Part shown: piece after piece, positions 4,207 through 6,936 of the stretch
Numbering within the stretch: the first letter of the stretch is position 1
Layout: each line of letters begins with the position of its first letter
Source: Chloroflexota bacterium
GTDB taxonomy: Bacteria > Chloroflexota > UBA6077
Direction: 5' to 3'
NCBI GenBank assembly: GCA_021806765.1
Contig: JAJZQR010000286.1
Coordinates: 1-6,936, forward strand
Length of the DNA: 6,936 nucleotides
Made by a program: the position numbers and the translations under genes
Notes under the pieces: generated by a model
The model's input: the letters and a program-made list of their open reading frames with translations, nothing else
What the model was told of the DNA's origin: nothing
Databases searched by the model: none

Positions 4207-5100
4207 ATGGAACAGCGAGGAGAGAACTATCTCCAGTACGTTGCGGTTGCCATTGCCTTAGCAACTCTACTTCTTGGCAATAACCTACTTCAACAGTCCT
4301 CTGGGAAATCGGTCTTTGATTACTTTAGGAACGCAACATCGGATCAGATCATCGCTCTGGCTGCGGCTTTCCTAGTGACGGTGCTTTTCTGTGTGGTGGT
4401 GTTGCGGCGAGTATCGCTCGGCCCTCGGAAAGGTCAGGGACTGCGCTCCACCAAGCATCTGCTGGGCGCGCGCTCACCTCAACCGTACGAAGTTAGATAT
4501 GTGACGGAGGGAGAACTCGTAGGGCTGTGGCAAAGGGCGAATCAGGTCTACCAAGATGATACCACTCCGTTAGATGTCTCACGCGAGTGGTTCCGTGTCT
4601 ACCCGAGAGGCTTCATGGTGATGAGTGACGATAAATGGGCGACCATAGCTGCGGTTGGCATTTGGCCAGTGAAGGAGGGCCCATTCCGAGAATTCCTTGC
4701 CGGCAAACGGCGCGAACGAGATCTCGCCAAGAACAGCATCGTTCGCCTCGGACCTGAACAGACGTGCTCCAACTGGTACATATCGGGGATCAATATGACT
4801 TCGAGGAAGTCAAAGTTGCTTCCGGAGTTCATACGGCAGAGTTTTAAAAAGTGGATTGAGTCAAAGAATGTTTCCGAGCAACCAAACATCGTCGCTCTTG
4901 CTTGGGATTGTAATGGAGAGAACTTGCTACGGAATTTCGAGTTTTCCAAGCATCGTGACAAGACCGAAACAGCTGACAAGATGGCTATATACATGCTGGA
5001 AGGCAAATCGCTCGGGGATCTGCGAGGGCTAGTCGAGCGTAGGGTACGGAAACGTCCGGTCGATGAGGTGGAGGGGTTGCCACAGACGATGGGTGCATGA
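4207..5100 (+). CDS. two-TM protein with GNAT-like cytoplasmic domain, 297 aa
   Basis: ATG 4207 to TGA 5098-5100, with AGGGGG 6 nt before the start. Residues 8-28 (YLQYVAVAIALATLLLGNNL) and about 48-68 (IIALAAAFLVTVLFCVVVL) are membrane helices joined by a short loop. RRVSLGPRKGQGLR after the second is basic, so the C-terminal part should be cytoplasmic. Residues ~98-266 look like a GNAT acyltransferase fold: a helical start, a Trp-rich strand pair (REWFRVYPRGFMVMSDDKWA), WYISGINM at 190-197 in the position of the acetyl-CoA strand, a following helix (LLPEFIRQSFKKWI), ALAWDCNGENLLRNFEFSKH, and a final strand MAIYMLEG. The usual R/Q-x-x-G-x-G/A pyrophosphate loop is missing, with SRKSKL in its place, so it may be inactive or use another substrate. 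It is single-gene and isolated, and lower in GC than its neighbours, which suggests transfer. The gene is firm; the fold is inferred from pattern only. Confidence 0.7.
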   Translation: MEQRGENYLQYVAVAIALATLLLGNNLLQQSSGKSVFDYFRNATSDQIIALAAAFLVTVLFCVVVLRRVSLGPRKGQGLRSTKHLLGARSPQPYEVRYVTEGELVGLWQRANQVYQDDTTPLDVSREWFRVYPRGFMVMSDDKWATIAAVGIWPVKEGPFREFLAGKRRERDLAKNSIVRLGPEQTCSNWYISGINMTSRKSKLLPEFIRQSFKKWIESKNVSEQPNIVALAWDCNGENLLRNFEFSKHRDKTETADKMAIYMLEGKSLGDLRGLVERRVRKRPVDEVEGLPQTMGA

Positions 5101-5159
5101 CAGAACGCAGACTAATCAGTCAGGGCGACAATAGATAGCGGAAATATGACGCGGCTAGT

Positions 5160-5177
5160 TGCTTAGTCGACTAAGCA
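5160..5177. repeat. 18-bp perfect palindrome at the IS left end
   Basis: TGCTTAGTCGACTAAGCA is a perfect palindrome straddling the left boundary of the insertion sequence. Its right half plus flank (GACTAAGCA) is the true left end. Its left half, within 5151-5168, matches the right end of the same element and its flank (6226-6243) at 16 of 18 positions. Confidence 0.85.
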
Positions 5178-5194
5178 CTTGGCCCTTGATCGGG
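5174..5194 (+). repeat. IS630 left terminal inverted repeat
   Basis: Begins AGCACTTGGCCC directly after the TA at 5172-5173 and matches the right end at 13 of 21 positions, with identical AGCA tip and GCCC core. The -10 box of the transposase lies immediately after it. Confidence 0.75.
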
Positions 5195-5200
5195 TATAGT
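5195..5200 (+). promoter_or_regulatory. -10 box of the transposase, probably leaderless
   Basis: TATAGT ends 7 nt before the ATG at 5208, so transcription would start at or next to the start codon. No Shine-Dalgarno precedes this ATG. A -10 placed this close to the ATG is typical of leaderless mRNAs. No convincing -35 is present at the right distance. Confidence 0.45.
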
Positions 5201-5207
5201 TCTATGT

Positions 5208-5717
5208 ATGATCCGAGTAAACCTAACCACCGGAACACGCCAAGCGGTGCAGGCGCTGCGCCGCGATCCCAGTTTGTCCCCAGGCGAGCGGGACAGGGTG
5301 GAGATGATCCTGCTGTCCGATGCTGGCTGGAGTCCTCCCCGCATCGCCACTCATCTGGAGTACCACGCCAAGACGGTGCGCCTGGCACTCAAGCATTTCC
5401 AAGAGGCATCTCTGTCCAGCCTGCGACACCGGCGCCCGGGGCCGGCCCCCAACATAGCCCGGAGGGAACAGGTGATGGCTGCTCTCGACAGGTTGTTGGG
5501 CCAGAACCGCACCTGGACGGCCTCTCAACTGGCCGAAGCCTTAGTCGAGGAGGGCATCCATCTCAGTACCAGGCAAACCCGCAAGTACCTCCAGCGGATG
5601 GAAGCAGGCTGGCGGCGGACCAAGCGCAGCCTGCACCACAAGCAGGACGCCGAGCGGGTGGAGCATGCCCGAACCCAACTGGACGCGCTAAAAAAAAGGC
5701 CGCCGATGGTCGCCTAG
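5208..5717 (+). CDS. IS630 transposase orfA (DNA-binding part), 169 aa
   Basis: ATG 5208 to TAG 5715-5717, starting MIRVNLTTGTRQAVQALRRD. Residues ~23-66 form a helix-turn-helix (ERDRVEMILLSDAGWSPPRI, then ATHLEYHAKTVRLALKHF). An RHRRPGPAPN linker follows, and a second, winged-helix unit at ~100-140 contains TASQLAEALVEEGIHLSTRQ. These are the paired HTH units of the IS630/Tc1-mariner N-terminus that bind the terminal repeats. The catalytic domain lies in the -1 frame, reached at the A8 tract (5690-5697). Without slippage the product ends KKRPPMVA as a binding-only protein that could act as a repressor. A slip after codon 163 gives a 344-residue transposase, the normal family length. Confidence 0.85.
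   Translation: MIRVNLTTGTRQAVQALRRDPSLSPGERDRVEMILLSDAGWSPPRIATHLEYHAKTVRLALKHFQEASLSSLRHRRPGPAPNIARREQVMAALDRLLGQNRTWTASQLAEALVEEGIHLSTRQTRKYLQRMEAGWRRTKRSLHHKQDAERVEHARTQLDALKKRPPMVA
5690..5697 (+). promoter_or_regulatory. A8 slippery site for -1 frameshift
   Basis: Eight A residues in CTA AAA AAA AGG (orfA frame) allow both lysyl-tRNAs to slip back one base, after which reading continues AAG GCC GCC GAT into the DDE frame. Slippage by RNA polymerase on A8 would give the same product. A GGTGGAG at 5656-5662 upstream could stimulate slippage. An assembly error of one base is the alternative. Confidence 0.6.
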
Positions 5718-6241
5718 TCCTGACCTACCTGGACGAGTGCGGCTTCAGCCCCTCCCAACCGGTCTCCTACAGCTGGGTCAGGAAGGGAGAGCGTAAGTGC
5801 ATTCCCTACGAGAACCCCGAGGGGCGTCGCCTCAACCTCCTGGCCGCCCTCGACAAAGCGGGACCGAATCCAGGACTGTACTGGGTGAGTAAGCCCAAGA
5901 GCCTGGTAGCCGAGGAGTTCCTCCGTTTCCTTTACGCCTTGCCGACGCTTCCTGTGCTCCGGGTGGTTGTGCTGGACAACGGCTCCTTGCACCATAACGC
6001 TCTCGTCAAGGCCGCCCTTCCCGAGTTGTGGACAAAGGGCATCTACCTGTACTACCAGCCGCCCTATAGTCCTGAACTCAACGATATCGAGACGATCTTC
6101 CGGCAGGTGAAGCACCACGAACTGCCCGAGCGTAGCTACTCGACTATCTCTGCCTTGGAGTCCGCCGTCGATCATGCCTTCACCCAGGTGGAAGATCGGA
6201 TCATCACCAAATGTCGCCCCCAATTGGGGCTAGCTGCTTAG
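5690..6241 (+). CDS. IS630 transposase orfB (DDE catalytic domain)
   Basis: This frame, -1 to orfA, is open well upstream, but only the part from the A8 tract has protein character. In the fused product (slip at 5696) the acidic triad is D176 (TYLDECGF), D257 (VVVLDNGSLHHN) and E295 (PPYSPELNDIETIF). The last two are separated by 37 residues, slightly more than the 33-34 common in IS630. WVRKGERKCIPYENPEGRRL is the usual strand pair between the first two acids. It ends QLGLAA, and its TAG stop (6239-6241) uses the duplicated target TA plus a flanking G, so it is completed by host DNA. All key residues are present, so the element may be active if frameshifting works. No separate start with a ribosome site is seen, which supports expression as a fusion. 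Confidence 0.85.
   Translation, partial: KKKAADGRLVLTYLDECGFSPSQPVSYSWVRKGERKCIPYENPEGRRLNLLAALDKAGPNPGLYWVSKPKSLVAEEFLRFLYALPTLPVLRVVVLDNGSLHHNALVKAALPELWTKGIYLYYQPPYSPELNDIETIFRQVKHHELPERSYSTISALESAVDHAFTQVEDRIITKCRPQLGLAA
6218..6238 (-). repeat. IS630 right terminal inverted repeat
   Basis: On the minus strand it begins AGCAGCTAGCCC next to the TA at 6239-6240. Its inner part contains the palindrome CCCCAATTGGGG. It overlaps the last codons of the transposase and supplies the stop codon of the flavoprotein gene on the opposite strand. Confidence 0.75.
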
Positions 6242-6936
6242 TCTCGGCAGCCGTACAGAGTACTGTTCCATTTTGCCGTCTACACGGCGAGTGACGATGC
6301 TGTGTTCCCAGTGGGCATCATCGCGTTGTGGGTGGTCCTCACGATAATGGCTGCCGCGGCTCTCAGTACGAAGGAGGGCAGAGCGCACCATGATCTCGCC
6401 CACCTCCAGCATGCTCTCCACCTCCAGCGCCCGCCAGAGCTCTCGGGAGTCACCCACGAGCAGGTTGGTCTCCCAGGTGGCCCGCATCCCGCCCAACTCC
6501 TGAAGGCATGCCTGAAGCTTCTCCTGGTCGCGCACTACCAGCGCGCCTCGCCACATTGCCTGCTGGAGGCGCCGCTTCAGATCGAGCGGCTTTACCACTC
6601 CATGTCTCGCCAAGAGCGACTGGAGGCGGCTCTCCTCCTCGGCCACCAACCCATCCGCCCTCCATCGGGGCGCCTCTTCTCGAGCCCGCTCGGCAGCAAA
6701 CCGGCCCATCCTCTTGCCGAACACCATCAGGTTGTTCACCATGTTGCCGCCCAGCCGGTCCGCACCGTGGGGACCTCCCGCCGCCTCGCCTGCGGCGAAG
6801 AGCCCTCGCACCGTGGTCTCGCTGTTCTCGCCTATGCGCATGCCGCCGTTGATAGCGTGCCCGAAGATGGCGACCTGGGCGGGCTCCCTCGTCACATCCA
6901 GGTGACGCTCTGCCAGTAGCCACCGCCTGGTGGTTG
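6230..6936 (-). CDS. FAD-dependent oxidoreductase, SdhA/FrdA/NadB family, C-terminal 235 aa
   Basis: The minus-strand frame is open from the right edge to TAG at 6230. GTG at 6895 is an internal valine (LDVTREPAQVAIFGHAINGG), not a start. GGMRIGENSETTVRGLFAAG, then EAAGGPHGADRLGGNMVNNL, is the FAD-binding end of the flavoprotein of succinate dehydrogenase, fumarate reductase or L-aspartate oxidase type. Asp in HGADRLGG replaces the more common Asn. The C-terminal helical domain carries LLRTESRGSHYREDHPQRDD, the conserved Arg/His signature of the family. The N-terminal GxGxxG and the active-site arginines lie off the window, so the exact substrate cannot be told. The likely role is dicarboxylate or related redox chemistry in the cytoplasm or at the membrane face. 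The final SS and stop come from the inserted IS630; before insertion the end would have read RLPRLVD and TAA (5163-5165). Confidence 0.85.
   Translation of the reverse strand, partial: TTRRWLLAERHLDVTREPAQVAIFGHAINGGMRIGENSETTVRGLFAAGEAAGGPHGADRLGGNMVNNLMVFGKRMGRFAAERAREEAPRWRADGLVAEEESRLQSLLARHGVVKPLDLKRRLQQAMWRGALVVRDQEKLQACLQELGGMRATWETNLLVGDSRELWRALEVESMLEVGEIMVRSALLRTESRGSHYREDHPQRDDAHWEHSIVTRRVDGKMEQYSVRLPRLSS

Larger units (their letters stand above)
5174..6238 (+). mobile_element. IS630-family insertion sequence, ~1065 bp
   Basis: The ends AGCACTTGGCCC (left) and AGCAGCTAGCCC (right, reverse-complemented) form imperfect terminal inverted repeats, 13 of 21 positions identical (5174-5194, 6218-6238). 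A TA lies directly outside each end (5172-5173 and 6239-6240), and the outer context is C-TA on the left and TA-G on the right. This fits the known preference of IS630 elements for CTAG with duplication of TA. The inverted match extends outward to GACTAAGCA on both sides because the target itself is palindromic (GACTAGTC). Two overlapping reading frames encode a DDE transposase. The insertion lies at the 3' end of the convergent flavoprotein gene. Confidence 0.85.

Noticed and set aside
5159..5689. Upstream part of the orfB frame as protein
   Set aside because: Gly/Pro/Ser-rich out-of-frame reading of orfA; the domain signal begins only at the A8 tract.
6302..6919. Plus-strand open frame of 205 codons
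   Set aside because: Shadow of the flavoprotein gene, which has clear family motifs on the minus strand.

Overview
The window is GC-rich, roughly 60% by eye, with a lower-GC stretch around 3500-5100. It is bacterial: there are strong Shine-Dalgarno sites, short gene spacing and a bacterial insertion sequence. The CcbP-like calcium-binding protein, its small acidic neighbour, a DUF3368 relic and an IS630 element would suit Chloroflexota or a similar soil or thermophile lineage. That placement is a weak inference, because no marker gene is present.

Layout. 1-806 (minus) is the start of a helical, TPR-like hypothetical protein that runs off the left edge. 1052-1960 (minus) is a second unrecognised gene of 302 residues with an extended -10 promoter. 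Divergent from it, 2192-2560 (plus) encodes a CcbP-type calcium-binding protein whose frame is intact except for one TGA, at the place where relatives as I remember them have cysteine. 2638-2859 (plus) is a small acidic protein, probably in the same transcription unit. 2860-3035 (minus) holds the frameshifted remnant of a DUF3368 PIN-domain (VapC-like) protein.

3150-4206 has no convincing large gene. It holds a ~33-bp-period repeat array (consensus AGTCCCTTGGTC), a 31-codon ORF behind a perfect Shine-Dalgarno, several hairpins, and a series of minus-strand tRNA-like sequences with anticodons ACG, CAT, TCC and GGT. The CAT one has lost its D arm. This looks like a decayed tRNA cluster or a genomic-island scar.

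4207-5100 (plus) encodes a protein with two N-terminal membrane helices and a GNAT-like cytoplasmic domain. 5174-6238 is an IS630-family element with two reading frames joined by a probable -1 frameshift at an A8 tract. It is inserted in a CTAG target at the 3' end of a minus-strand FAD-dependent oxidoreductase (succinate dehydrogenase/fumarate reductase family), which runs off the right edge. The insertion appears to have changed only the last two residues of that enzyme.

The genes do not form one pathway. The window reads as an accessory, decaying region (relic toxin, relic tRNAs, repeats, IS) between housekeeping-type genes. The two points most worth checking are the in-frame TGA with a hairpin directly behind it, and the tRNA relic/repeat tract.
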